Source: Dipteris shenzhenensis (Eukaryota > Polypodiophyta > Polypodiopsida > Gleicheniales). From it: a stretch of 64,000 bases of DNA. Where the stretch lies: assembly GCA_047967505.1 (NCBI GenBank), contig CM106538.1; one strand, given 5' to 3'. Position numbers and translations under genes: made by a program. Numbering within the stretch: position 1 is the first letter of the stretch; the number at the start of each line of letters is the position of its first letter. The notes under the pieces are model-generated. The model saw only the letters and a program-made list of their open reading frames with translations. It was not told the origin of the DNA and made no database searches. Of the stretch, positions 35,501 to 47,493 are shown piece by piece.

Positions 35501-37110
35501 CTTTGCATGTAAGTCAATTCCACCTAGTTGAAGGTGTGTGCAAAGTATTGTGCCCATCAGATATGCTTTGCATTGTTGATCAAGCATAAAACACCGTTTT
35601 TGCCTTAGTGTCATGCACAACCATGAAAAAACATGGTCCTAGGTGTGTTATTCAAACTAGTACTTATCGGATGGGGGCTCTCATTCATTATACACCATTT
35701 TTTCCCTAATGATATGCACATCCGCAAAAAAACATGCCATTACGTGTGTTATCTGACCAAGTACTTATCGGATGGGTGTGCCTCGTTGAGAGCATTTCAA
35801 TACCACCTAGGTTGAGGTGTACGAAAATTGTTGTGCCTATCGGATATCCTTTGCATGATCGATCGAGCATTAAATACTATTTTTGCTTTAGTGTCATGCA
35901 CATCCGTAAAAAAACACGCTGCTAGGTGTGTTATCCAATCAAGCACTTATGGGATGGGCATGCCACTTTGCATGTAAGTCAATTCCACCTAGGTGAAGGT
36001 GTGTGCAAAGTATTGTGCCCATCGGATATGCTTTGCATTGTCGATCCAGCCTAAAACACCGTTTTTGCCTTAGTGTCGTGCACAACCATGAAAAAACACG
36101 ATCCTAAGTGTGTTATTCAAACAACTACTTATCCGATGGGGGATCCACTTTGCACGAAAGTACGTTTCAACTAAGTTGAGGTGTGTGCAAAGTATTGTCA
36201 CCATCGGATATGATTTACATGGTCGATCACGCATTATACACCATTTTTGGCCTTGGTGTCATGTACAACCGTCAAAAAACATGGCCGTAGGTGTGTTATT
36301 CAAATAAGTACTTATCGGATGGGGGCACTTTGCACACAAGTCTGTTTCAACTATGTTGAGGTGGGTGCAAAGTATTGCCACCGTCGGATATGCTTTGCAT
36401 GGTCGATCACACATTATACACCATTTTTTCCCTAGTGATATGGACATCCAGAAAAAAACAAGCCATTAGGTGTGTTATCTGACCAAGTAGTTATCGGATG
36501 GTTGTGCCTCTTTGAGAACATTTCAATACCACCTAGGTTGTGGTGTACGAAAAGTGTTGTGCCCTGCGGATATCCTTTGCATGGTCGATCAAGCATTAAA
36601 TACTATTTTTGCTCTAGTGTCATGCACATCCGGAAAAAAACACGCTGCTAGGTATGTTATCCGATCAAGCACTTATGGGATGGGCTTGCCACTTTGCATG
36701 TAAGTCGATTCCACCTAGTTGAAGGTGTGTGCAAAGTATTGTGCCCATCGGATATGCTTTGCATTGTCGAACAAGCATTAAACACTGTTTTGGCCTTAGT
36801 GTCATGCACAATCGTCAAAAAACGCGGTCCTAGATGTGTTATTCGACTAAGTACTTATGGGATGGGCATGCCACTTTGAATGTAAGTCAATAATACCTAG
36901 GTTGAGATGTGTGCAAAGTAGTGTGATGATCGCATATGCGTTGCATTGTCGATTGAGCATAAATCAGCGTTTTTGCCTGTGTGTCATGGACAACAACCAA
37001 TAAAAAACATGGTCCTAGGTGTGAGATTCTAAAAAGTACTTATTGAATGGGCGTTCCACTTTGCATGGAATAACATACCAATGCTTTTGAGGCACGTGCA
37101 AAGTATTGTG
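26565..37110. repeat. Satellite array, ~182-bp monomers in a trimeric higher-order repeat
   Basis: About 58 tandem monomers share ATCGGATATG(C)TTTGCATGGTCGATC, an A-run before ACACG, and (A)AGTACTTATCGGATGGG. Three types alternate: one with GAGCATTAAATACTATTTTTGCTC, one with GCATAAAACACCGTTTTTGCC, one with GCATTATACACCATTTTTTCCC. Sites of GGATATCCTTTGCATGG recur mostly every 542-551 bp, with exceptions near 31.6, 35.8 and 36.6 kb caused by deletions or an extra monomer. Open frames of 60-70 codons that repeat on both strands come from the monomer itself and are not genes. The trimer structure resembles centromeric or heterochromatic satellites, but position on the chromosome is unknown. Confidence 0.95.
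37106..37110. repeat. TSD of copia A, left copy
   Basis: TTGTG; its twin is at 47494-47498. Joining the two flanks restores an intact satellite monomer reading AAAGTATTGTGCCCATCGG. Confidence 0.95.
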
Positions 37111-37463
37111 TGTTGAGATATCGAGCTCCACTCGAGATATGCCAGGGTGACCGTTGTGTACTTATGTCACCGACTTGTTAGCTGGAGATGCGGTTGGTAC
37201 ACCGCCCACGAATAATAGCTGGATGACAGCTATGCTTATCTACTCTAGTTTGTGGCTCAGTTAGTATGCCACCTTAGTTAGTTGAGTTTGGTTTGAGACC
37301 CACATATAGGATTCTTCTATTTCTTTGTACTAGAGTTCTTTTGGCTTTCACAACTAAGAAGAGGAAAATTGTTTTCAGCCTCCACCTTTGTGTGTATTCC
37401 CCCATTTGTGATTATGAGAAAGCCACAAGTGAGACTCCTTCCCTCTCTCCCACTATCTTCACA
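37111..37463 (+). repeat. 5' LTR of copia A
   Basis: 353 bp, TGTTGAGATATCGAG...CTATCTTCACA. Matches the other family LTRs at 3245, 42348, 46827 and 55806. Confidence 0.96.
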
Positions 37464-37475
37464 TGGTATCAGAGC
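37464..37475 (+). other. Primer-binding site of copia A
   Basis: TGGTATCAGAGC immediately after the LTR; complementary to initiator-Met tRNA. Confidence 0.95.
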
Positions 37476-38008
37476 CTTGTTCGTGGTAAGGAGCTCAAGA
37501 AAGCAAGCCAAGTTCGTGGTGTCCTGGTAAGAGGACCAGTGTTGCTTTCCTATTTCGAGTTTGGGAGCAAATCTCTGCAGGTAGCACAGCCAGAAGTGCA
37601 GGAGTGCACTGTTTCAGATTGAGACGCCCTTCGCGGTGTGGCAAGAGTGCAGTATATGCTGTGGGCGAGGGCGAAGCCCTTAGTGACTTTATTTTTCTGA
37701 TTCGAGGCCGTTTCAGGGCCCGTTTTTAAGGCGGAAGTTCTTCGCAGGCACTTAGAAAAAGGCCCTGTTTTTTGCTGTGCGACCACTGCGCGGCTAGTGG
37801 GTGGAAAGGTGCCGCAGAAATTGCATCATATGCCTGTGTGCAGAGATATTGGGAGTTGCTGATTCATGCCTATTGCCTGTTGATGCAAAATCATCACTAG
37901 GAAGTGACTGTGTGGTGAAATACCACTCTCGTCGGTTTTGCAGATCTGCCCGTGTGAGGCAAAAGCTGTGTTTTTTTGCAGTGACAAAATATTTTGCAGT
38001 GTTCTGTA

Positions 38009-41000
38009 ATGGCATCTGATTCTCTTTCACAGATTGTCACTGAAAAGCTTGACAAGAACAACTTCCAGGCATGGAAGTTTAGAATGACGAATTTCTTAAT
38101 GGGAAAAGGCTATTGGGAATTCATTATAGGAAATGAAGAAGAACCTGTTCTTCCTAATGTTCCCAGTCAACAGGAAATGCAGGCATTCAAAGGATGGCAT
38201 GAGAGAGCCAGGAAAGTTATGTACTGGCTATCTATCAGTACTTCGGACTCCATGATTGTGCATATTCAGGATGCAAATACGCCAAAGGAGGCATGGGATA
38301 CTTTGGCAAAAATGTATAGCACAAATACGCAAGCCAGGAAAATGCAACTCAAACAGGAGTTGCACAATGTGCAGAGAGAAAATTTGAGCATAAATGACTA
38401 CCACATGAAAGTGAAGAAAATTGCAGATGCACTTGCTTCCATTGGGTCGCCAGTGGATGATGATGATTTGGTTTCTGTGACCTTGAATGGTCTAGGAAAG
38501 GATTATGCACAGTTCCGGACATCCATTGCCGTCCGTGAAAACTTTCCTGATTTTGAGGAGTTGATTGCTCTTCTAATTTCTGAAGAGCAGAGAAATGGGG
38601 GTGCATCTTCTTCAGCAGGAACTTCAAAAGAAACTGTCTTCTACTCAAATGCTGGCAGAGGTAGAGGCAGAGGTAGAGGAGGCCGATCTGCAGGCCGTGG
38701 TAGAAATCAGAATATGCAGCGAACGCAAGAAAACCAGTCCTATGCAGGAGGACGTGGTAACTCTAGAGGCAGGGGGAGCCAAAGAGATCGTGGTGGATGG
38801 TAGAGAAGCCAAAATGCAAACAGCAATGTTGAATGCTACTATTGTGGCAAAATGGGTCATATGGCTAAAGACTGCTACAAAAAGCAGAATGACATTATGA
38901 GTGGAAAATTGCAGCAAGCCAATTATGCATCCTCTAGTAGACAGGGTGATGACAGAAATGAGCATTTGTTTATGGTGCAGCATATGACAAATTCTGTAAC
39001 AATTGCAGAAGAAAGCAATGATGTGTGGTATGTTGACTCGGGTGCGTCAAACCACATGACAGGTCACGCTGAATGGATGCAGGATGCAAGAAAAATGGAA
39101 AAACCAGGATTTGTGGAGACTGGTGATGATACTGCACATCCTATTGTGCAGATTGGCAAAATTCCTTTGTCTATGCAGGATGGGAAAAAGAAATACTTGT
39201 CTGATGTATTTCATGTCCCGAACATCACCAAGAACCTAGTTTCTGTTGGTCAGATGGTTGAGCAGGGCTTGCAGGTCAGATTTAATCCTCATGGATGCTT
39301 TGTTGACGATATGAAAGAAGAAGGGCAGGATGTTTACGTTGGATGCAGACATGCCTGAATTGAGTGCAGCAATGTTTGCACATGGGACCGGTGTAGTTGC
39401 AGATATTGATATCTGGCACAAACGCATTGGTCATGTTAATATACAGTGACTTAAATCAATGCAAGCCCAAAATATTGTTGCAGGATTGCCAAAATTCAAG
39501 GTTGCAGAAATGCACAAGATTTGTGAAGCCTATCAATTTGGGAAACAGGCAAGGAAACCTTTTCCTAGGCATGTTCAAGAGAGTAAAAAGCCATTGGAAT
39601 TAATCCACTCTGATGTGTGGACTACAAAAGCTGCATCTATTGGAGGCTGTCACTATTTTGTCACATTTATTGATGACTTCAGCAGAAAACTGTGGGTGTA
39701 TTTTATGAAAAAGAAAAGTGAAGTGTTTGGGCACTTCAAAGCTTTCAAAGCTGTGGTTGAAAAAGAAACAGGCCTGCAAATAAAATGCCTAAGGTCAGAT
39801 GGAGGGGGAGAGTACCTCTCAAATGAGTTTGCAAGGTTCTTGCAGGAGCATGGTATAAAGCAGCAATATTCATGCAGTCATACCCCACAGCAAAATGGAA
39901 TTGCAGAAAGAAAAAACAGGCATATTGGAGAGGTATCTCGGGCTATGCTAAATGAAAAAGATCTACCAGATTATTATTGGGCTGAAGCAGTTGCTACAGC
40001 AGTCTATATAATGAACAAGACTCCCACTGCAGCAATACATGGCATGACGCCAGAGGAGATGTATACTGGTAGGAAACCAGATATTTCTCATTTGAAGATT
40101 TTTGGTTGCATTGCCTATGTCCATGTGCCAGATGAGCTGAGGTCCAAGTTGGATCCAAAAGCTGAGAAGTGCATCTTTATTGGTTATTCTCTGCAGCAGA
40201 AAGGGTATAGATGCTATAACCCTTGTACACGTAAGTCCACAGTGAGCAGAGATGTTGTTTTTGATGAGATGAGCAGCTGGTATAAACCAGTAAATGTGAT
40301 GATTGATGTAGATGCACAAAATGGTAATGCTGCACAGAATGCACAGCAGCAATCACAAAATATCAGTGGACCTGGAGTGTCCTCTACCAGTGGTTCACAT
40401 ACTTCGCCATGGACAGGCAGATTGAGATCAGGAGAATCCCCTCAAAGCAATGCAGAGAGTGCTACGCAGGTATCACGAAAAGGGAAAGAGAAGTAGATCA
40501 GCCCATGTATGATGTGAATGCAGGTCACTCTTGTGTGGATGGTGAATCCAATGGCTCAGAACAGAGCATTGATGATGAGTTGGGTATTCCTTCTGTTGTT
40601 ACACCTGGAGTAAGGAAGACCAGGGATGTTTTGAGAGCACCTGGAAGTGAGCCTATTTTGCGCAGGTCTACCAGGGCTAGGTATCCTGTGGATAGGTTGA
40701 AATATGATGGATTTACAGCCATTCACTATGCCTATATGGTCAAAGTGATACAGGAACCAGAACCCACTTCTTTTGAGCAAGCCATGGGAAATGAAAAATG
40801 GGAGAAAGCCATGGATGAAGAAATGGATGCCTTGGATGCTAATGCTACATGGGAATTGGTGCCTTTGCCTAAAGGCAAGAATGCAATTGGTTGTAAGTAA
40901 GTTTATAAGATCAAGCACAATGCAGATGGTTCTGTGAATAGATACAAGGCAAGATTAGTTGTCAAGGGGTATGCACAGACATATGGCATTGATTATGAAG

Positions 41001-42343
41001 AAACTTTCAGCCCGGTTGCAAGGATGGCAACCGTAAGAGCAGCCATTGCTATGGCTGCATCAAAGGGATGGTCTTTACATCAGATGGATGTAAAGAATGC
41101 CTTCTTGCATGGTGATTTGCAAGAAGAGGTCTTTATGGAGCAGCCAGCAGGTTATGTTCATGCTACTCATCCTGAGTTTGTTTGCAGGTTGAAGAAAACC
41201 TTGTATGGCTTGAAGCAAGCACCTAGAGCATGGTCTGACAAGATAGGACAGTATCTTGTCACTATTGGCTTTCAGATTTCCAAGGCAGATTTCTCACTCT
41301 ATGTGAGAAAAACAGAGAAAGGGATTATGCTGCTGGTCATTTATGTTGATGATTTGATCATCACAGGTGATAGTGATGAAGATATCCTTCATGTGAAAAT
41401 GCTATTGAGGCAGAAGTTTGAGATGAAGGATTTGGGAGAGCTGCGTTATTTCTTGGGCATTGAGGTGACTAGATCACCAAGTGGGATACAGCTCTTGCAG
41501 AGGCAGTATGGATTGGACATGCTGTCCAAATATGGGATGACAGGCTGTAAGCCTATTTCAGTTCCTTTGGAGCAGAATGTGAAGCTGAGCACAGATGCAG
41601 GTGAGCTTTTGGAAGACCCTACTATGTACAGACGCATAGTAGGAAGTTTGATTTACATGACTATTACCAGGCCAGATTTGAGCTATGCTGTTGGGTTGGT
41701 AAGTCAGTTTATGCAGGCTCCAAGGAAACCGCATTTGGATGCGGCTAGACGCATACTCAGGTATGTGAAGTCCACATTGCAGTATGGACTATTTTATGAG
41801 GCTGGGGTTCAGATACAGTTGCATGGATATACTGATGCTGATTGGGCTGGTAGCATTTCAGATAGACGATCTACCAGTGGATATGTGTTCTCTTTTGGGA
41901 GTGCTGCAGTCACTTGGAGCAGCAAGAAACAGCCTACAGTTGCCTTGTCGAGCACAGAGGCTGAGTACAGGGGTGCAGCAATGGCTGCATGTGAGGTAGC
42001 TTGGTTGCATAAGCTACTCTATGATATGCATCAGTCTACAGATGGGCCAGTTGTCATTTATTGTGACAACATGAGTAGTATACATTTGGCAAAGAACCCA
42101 GTCTTTCATGCCAGAACAAAGCACATTGAGGTGCATTATCACTATGTGCGGGAGAAGGTTTTACTAGGTCTTATTGATCTAGTTTATGTCAGCACAGAGG
42201 ATCAGGTAGCTGACATATTCACGAAAGCATTGGGCGCAGAGAAACTGTGCAAGTTCAGAGACCTGCTTGGTGTGCAGGATTTGGGATTGAGCTCGAGGGG
42301 GAGTGTTGAGATATCGAGTTCCACTCGAGATATGCCAGGGTGA
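38009..42343 (+). pseudogene. copia A gag-pol polyprotein, interrupted
   Basis: Gag starts MASDSLSQIVTEKLDKNNF, followed by UBN2-type helices and a Gly/Arg-rich part, then a TAG at 38801 just before the zinc knuckle CYYCGKMGHMAKDC. Protease has WYVDSGASNHMTGH near 39030. A frame change near 39355 leads to integrase (WHKRIGHVN, then a TGA at about 39448). Its second zinc-binding Cys appears replaced (CEAYQFGK), and the catalytic sites HSDVW, RSDGGGEY and GIAERKNRHI are present. A one-base loss near 40493 and a TAA near 40899 precede RT (YVDDLIITG near 41343) and RNase H (DADWAGS, STEAEYRGAA). The frame ends 40 bases into the 3' LTR. Most lesions are C-to-T or G-to-A relative to sister copies. 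Confidence 0.93.
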
Positions 42344-42347
42344 CCGT
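42304..42347 (+). repeat. 3' LTR of copia A, first part
   Basis: TGTTGAGATATCGAGTTCC up to the insertion point of B; it continues at 47180. Confidence 0.95.
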
Positions 42348-42698
42348 TGTGAAGATTGTGGGAGAGAGGGAAGGAGTCTGACTTGAGGCTTTCTCACAAT
42401 CACAATGGGGGAATACACACAAAGGTGGAGGCTGAAAACAGTTTTCCTCTTCTTAGTTGTGAAAGCCAAAAGAACTCTAGTACAAAGAAATAGAAGAACC
42501 CTATATGTGGGTCTCAAACCAAACTCAACTAACTAAGGTGGCATACTAACTGAGCCACAAACTAGAGTAGATAAGGATGCTGTCATCCAGCTATTATTCG
42601 TGGGCGGTGTACCAACCGCATCTCCAGCTAACAGGTCCATGACATAAATGCACAACAGTCACCCTAGCATATCGCGAGTGGAGCTCAATATCTCAACA
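42348..42698 (-). repeat. 3' LTR of copia B
   Basis: 351 bp, read on the minus strand from TGTTGAGATATTGAGC to ...ATCTTCACA. Confidence 0.95.
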
Positions 42699-45600
42699 CT
42701 CCCCCTCGAGCTCAATCCCAATTCCTGCACACCAAGCAGGTTTCTGAACTTGCGCAGCTTCTCTGCGCCCAATGCTTTCGTGAAGATGTCAGCTACCTGA
42801 TCCTCTGTGCTGACATAAACTAGATCAATGAGACCTAGTAACACCTTCTCCCGCACATAGTGATAATGCACCTCAATGTGCTTTGTTTTGGCATGAAAGA
42901 CTGGGTTCTTTGCCAAATGTATACTACTCATGATGTCACAATAAATGACAACTGACCCATCTGTAGACTGATGCATATCATAGAGTAGCTTATGCAACCA
43001 AGCTACCTCACATGCAACCATTGCTGCACCCCTGTACTCAGCCTCTGTGCTCGACAAGGCAACTGCAGGCTGTTTCTTGCTGCTCCAAGTGACTGCAGCA
43101 CTCCCAAAAGAGAACACATATCCACTGGTAGATCGTCTATCAGAAATGCTACCAGCCCAATCAGCATCAGTGTATCCATGCAACTGTAGCTGAACCCCAG
43201 CCTCATAAAATAGTCCATACTGCAATGTGGACTTCACATACCTGAGTATGCGTCTAGCCGCATCCAAATGCGGTTTCCTTGGAGCCTGCATAAACTGACT
43301 TACCAACCCAACAGCATAGCTCAAATCTGGCCTAGTAATAGTCATGTAAATCAAACTTCCTACTATGCGTCTGTACATAGTAGGGTCTTCCAGAAGCTCA
43401 CCTGCATCTGTGCTCAGCTTCACATTCTGCTCCAAAGGAACTGAAATAGGCTTACAGCCTGTCATCCCATATTTGGACAGCATGTCCAATCCATACTGCC
43501 TCTACAAGAGCCGTATCCCACTTGGTGATCTAATCACCTCAATGCCCAAGAAATAACGCAGCTCTCCCAAATCCTTCATCTCAAACTTCTGCCTCAATAG
43601 CATTTTCACATGAAGGATATCTTCATCACTATCACCTGTGATGATCAAATCATCAACATAAATGACCAGCAGCATAATCCCTTTCTCTGTTTTTCTCACA
43701 TAGAGTGAGAAATCTGCCTTGGAAATCTGAAAGCCAATAGTGACAAGATACTGTCCTATCTTGTCAGACCATGCTCTAGGTGCTTGCTTCAAGCCATACA
43801 AGGCTTTCTTCAACCTGCAAACAAAATCAGGATGAATAGCATGAACATAACCTGCTGGCTGCTCCATAAAGACCTCTTCTTGCAAATCACCATGCAAGAA
43901 GGCATTCTTTACATCCATCTGATGTAAAGACCATCCCTTTGATGTAGCCATAGCAATGGCTGCTCTTACGGTTGCCATCCTTGCAACCGCGCTGAAAGTT
44001 TCTTCATAATCAATGCCATATGTCTGTGCATACCCCTTGACAACTAATCTTGCCTTGTATCTATTCACAGAACCATCTGCATTGTGCTTGATCTTATAAA
44101 CCCACTTACAACCAATTGCATTCTTGCCTTTAGGCAAAGGCACCAATTCCCATGTAGCATTAGCATCCAAGGCATCCATTTCTTCATCCATGGCTTTCTC
44201 CCATTTTTCATTTCCCATGGCTTGCTCAAAAGAAGTGGGTTCTGGTTCCTGTATCACTTTGACCATATAGGCATAGTGAATGGCTGTAAATCCATCATAT
44301 TTCAGCCTATCCACAGGATACCTAACCCTGGTAGACTTGCGCAAAATAGGCTCACTTCCAGGTGCTGTCAAAACATCCCTGGTCTTCCTTACTCCAGGTG
44401 TAACAACAGAAGGAATACCCAACTCATCATCAATGCTCTGTTCTGAGCCACTGGATTCACCATCCACATAAGAGTGACCTGCATTCACATCAAACATGGG
44501 CTGATCTACCTTCTCTTTTCCTTTTCGTGATACCTGCATACCACCATCTACATTGCTTTGAGGGGATTCTCCTGATCTCAATCTGCCTGTCCATGGCGAA
44601 GTATGTGAACCACTGGTAGAGGACACTCCAGGTCCACTGATATTTTGTGATTGCTGCTGTGCATTCTGTGCAGCATTACCATTTTGTGCATCTACATCAA
44701 TCATCACATTTACTGGTGTATACCAGCTGCTCATCTCATCAAAAACAACATCTCTGCTCACTGTGGACTTACGTGTAGAAGGGTTATAGCATCTATACCC
44801 TTTTTGCTGCAGAGAATAACCAATAAAGATGCACTTGTCAGCTTTTGGATCCAACTTGGACCTCAACTCATCTGGCACATGGACATAAGCAATGCAACCA
44901 AAAATCTTCAAATGAGAAATATTTGGTTTCCTACCAGTATACATCTCCTCTGGCGTCATGCCATGTATTGCTGCAGTGGGAGTCCTGTTCATTATATAGA
45001 CTACTGTAGCAACTGCTTCAACCCAATAATAATAGCCCAATAATAATCTGGTAGATCTTTTTCATTTAGCATAGCCCGAGATACCTCTCCAATATGCCTG
45101 TTTTTTCTTTCTGCAATTCCATTTTACTGTGGGGTATGACTGCATGAATATTGCTTCTTTATACCATGCTCCTGCAAGAACCTTGCAAACGCATTTGAGA
45201 GGTACTCTCCCCCTCCATCTGACCTTAGGCATTTTATTTGCAGGCCTGTTTCTTTTTCAACCATAGCTTTGAAAGCTTTGAAGTGCCCAAACACTTCACT
45301 TTTCTTTTTCATAAAATACACCCACAGTTTTCTACTGGAATTTGTCATATGCTGCACCATAAACAAATGCTCATTTCTGTCATCACCCTGTCTACTAGAG
45401 GATGCATAATTGCCTTGCTGCAATTTTCCACTCATAATGTCATTCTGCTTTTTGTAGCAGTCTTTAGCCATATGACCCATTTCGCCACAATAGTAGCATT
45501 CAACATTGCTGTTTGCATTTTGGCTTCTCTGCCATCCACCACGGCCTCTTTGGCTCCCCTTGCCTCTAGAGTTACCACGTCCTCCTGCATAGGACTGGTT

Positions 45601-46323
45601 TTCTTGCGTTTGCTGCATATTCTGATTTCTACCACGGCCTGCAGATCGGCCTCCTCTACCTCTGCCTGTACCTCTGCCAGCATTTGAGTAGAAGACAGTT
45701 TCTTTTGAAGTTCCTACTGAAGAAGATGCACCCCCATTTCTCTGCTCTTCAGAAATTAGAAGAGCAATCAACTCCTCAAAATCAGGAAACTTTTCACGGA
45801 CAGCAATGGATGTCCGGAACTATGCATAATCCTTTCCTAGACCATTCAAGGTCATAGAAACCAAATCGTCATCATCCACTGGCGACCCAATGGAAGCAAG
45901 TGCATCTGCAATTTTCTTCACTTTCATGTGGTAGTCATTTATGCTCAAATTTTCTCTCTGCACATTGTGCAACTCTTGTTTGAGTTGCATTTTCCTGGCT
46001 TGCGTATTTGTGCTATACATTTTTGCCAAAGTATCCCATGCCTCCTTTGGCGTATTTGCATCCTGAATATGCACAATCATGGAGTCCGAAATACTGATAG
46101 ACAGCCAGTACATAACTTTCCTGGCTCTCTCATATCATCCTTTGAATGCCTGCATTTCCTGTTGACTGGGAACATTAGGAAGAACAGGTTCTTCTTCATT
46201 TCCTGTAATGAATTCCCAATAGCCTTTTCCCATCAAGAAATTCGTCATTCTAAACTTCCATGCCTGGAAGTTGTTCTTGTCAAGCTTTTCAGTGACAATC
46301 TGTGAAAGAGAATCAGATGCCAT
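42659..46323 (-). pseudogene. copia B gag-pol, internally deleted and interrupted
   Basis: Starts at an ATG at 46323 with the same gag as A. Stops occur after MQAFKG (46135), within GLGKDYA-FRTS (near 45820), after SCSHTPQ (45124) and after RSPSGIRLL (43502). The polyprotein jumps from the end of gag (QHMTNS) directly into mid-integrase (SRKLWVYFMKKK), losing the DSG protease motif, the integrase zinc finger and its first catalytic Asp. A short local duplication of the ATTATTATTGGG(C/T)T stretch disturbs the frame near 45040. RT (YVDDLIITG) and RNase H (DADWAGS, STEAEYRGAA) are intact between stops. Confidence 0.93.
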
Positions 46324-46814
46324 TACAGAACACTGCAAAATATTCTGTCACTGCAAAAAACATAGCTTTTTGCCTCACACGGGCAGATCTGCAAAACTGA
46401 CGAAAGTGGTATTTCACCACACAGTCACTTCCTAGTGACGATTTTGCATCAACAGGCAACAGGCATGAATCTGTAACTCCCAATATCTGTGCACACAGGC
46501 ATACGATGCAATTTCTGTGGCACCTTTCCACCGACTAGCCGCGCAGTGGTCGCACAGCCAAAAACAGGGCCTTTTTCTGAGTGCCTGCGAAGAACTTCCG
46601 CCTTCAAAACGGGCCCCGAAACGGCCCGCAGCATATACTGCGCTCTCGCCACACCGTGAAGGGCGTCTCAATCTAAAACAGTGCACTCCTGCACTTCTGG
46701 CTGTGCTATTTGCAGAGATTTGCTCCCAAACTCGAAATAGGAAAGCAACACTGGTCCTCTTACCAGGACACCACGAACTTGGCTTGCTTTCTTGAGCTCC
46801 TTACCACGAACAAG

Positions 46815-46826
46815 GCTCTGATACCA
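46815..46826 (-). other. Primer-binding site of copia B
   Basis: GCTCTGATACCA on the + strand, complement of the tRNA-Met primer site, directly inside the 5' LTR. Confidence 0.95.
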
Positions 46827-47179
46827 TGTGAAGATAGTGGGAGAGAGGGAAGGAGTCTCACTTGCGGCTTTCTCACAATCACAAATGGGGGAATACACAC
46901 AAATGTGGAGGCTGAAAACAGTTTTCCTCTTCTTAGTTGTGAAAGCCAAAAGAACTCTAGTACAAAGAAATAGAAGAACCCTATATGTGGGTCTCAAACC
47001 AAACTCAACTAACTAAGGTGGCATACTAACTGAGCCACAAACTAGAGTAGATAAGGATAGCTGTCATCGAGCTATTATTCGTGGGCAGTGTACCAACCGC
47101 ATCTCCAGCTAACAGGTCGGTGACATAAATGCACAAGAGTCACCCTGGCATAGCGCGAGTGGAGCTCGATATCTCAACA
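46827..47179 (-). repeat. 5' LTR of copia B
   Basis: 353 bp with the family termini; the right end is CTCAACA, then the target duplication ACCGT. Confidence 0.95.
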
Positions 47180-47493
47180 ACCGTTGTGTACTTATGTCAC
47201 TGACTTGTTAGCTGGAGATGCGGTTGGTACACCACCCACGAATAATAGCTGGATGACAGCTATCCTTATCTACTCTAGTTTGTGGCTCAGTTAGTATGCC
47301 ATCTTAGTTAGTTGAGTTTGGTTTGAGACCCACATATAGGGTTCTTCTATTTCTTTGTACTAGAGTTCTTTTGGCTTTCACAACTAAGAAGAGGAAAACT
47401 GTTTTCAGCCTCCACCTTTGTGTGTATTCCCCCATTTGTGATTGTGAGAAAGCCGCAAGTGAGACTCCTTCCCTCTCTCCCACTATCTTCACA
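47180..47493 (+). repeat. 3' LTR of copia A, second part
   Basis: Resumes ACCGTTGTGTACTTATG and ends ATCTTCACA, followed by TTGTG, the right target duplication of A. Confidence 0.95.

Larger units (their letters stand above)
42348..47179 (-). mobile_element. Ty1/copia retrotransposon B, nested in A's LTR, TSD ACCGT
   Basis: Minus-strand copy of the same family as A, 4,832 bp, with both LTRs, PBS (46815-46826) and polypurine tract (42699-42713). ACCGT at 42343-42347 and 47180-47184 is the target duplication. Compared with A it lacks about 0.7 kb covering the protease active site and the first part of integrase, so it is a deletion derivative that needed another copy's enzymes. Confidence 0.95.
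37111..47493 (+). mobile_element. Ty1/copia retrotransposon A, full-length but mutated, with element B nested in its 3' LTR
   Basis: 5' LTR 37111-37463, PBS 37464, gag-protease-integrase-RT-RNase H (38009-42343), polypurine tract CTCGAGGGGGAG, and a 3' LTR split by element B into 42304-42347 and 47180-47493. Without B it is about 5.55 kb. The target duplication TTGTG lies in satellite DNA. The gene order protease-integrase-RT-RNase H defines Ty1/copia. It is not autonomous as read because of several stops and two frame changes, yet its LTRs remain very similar, implying a fairly recent insertion. Confidence 0.95.

Noticed and set aside
26832-36879. Dozens of 60-70-codon frames with similar proteins on both strands
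   Set aside because: They recur at satellite-monomer spacing and are readings of the monomer, with no start context or independent conservation.
26565-37110. Possible CRISPR-like array
   Set aside because: Monomers are contiguous with no short identical repeats separated by unique spacers, and the context is eukaryotic.
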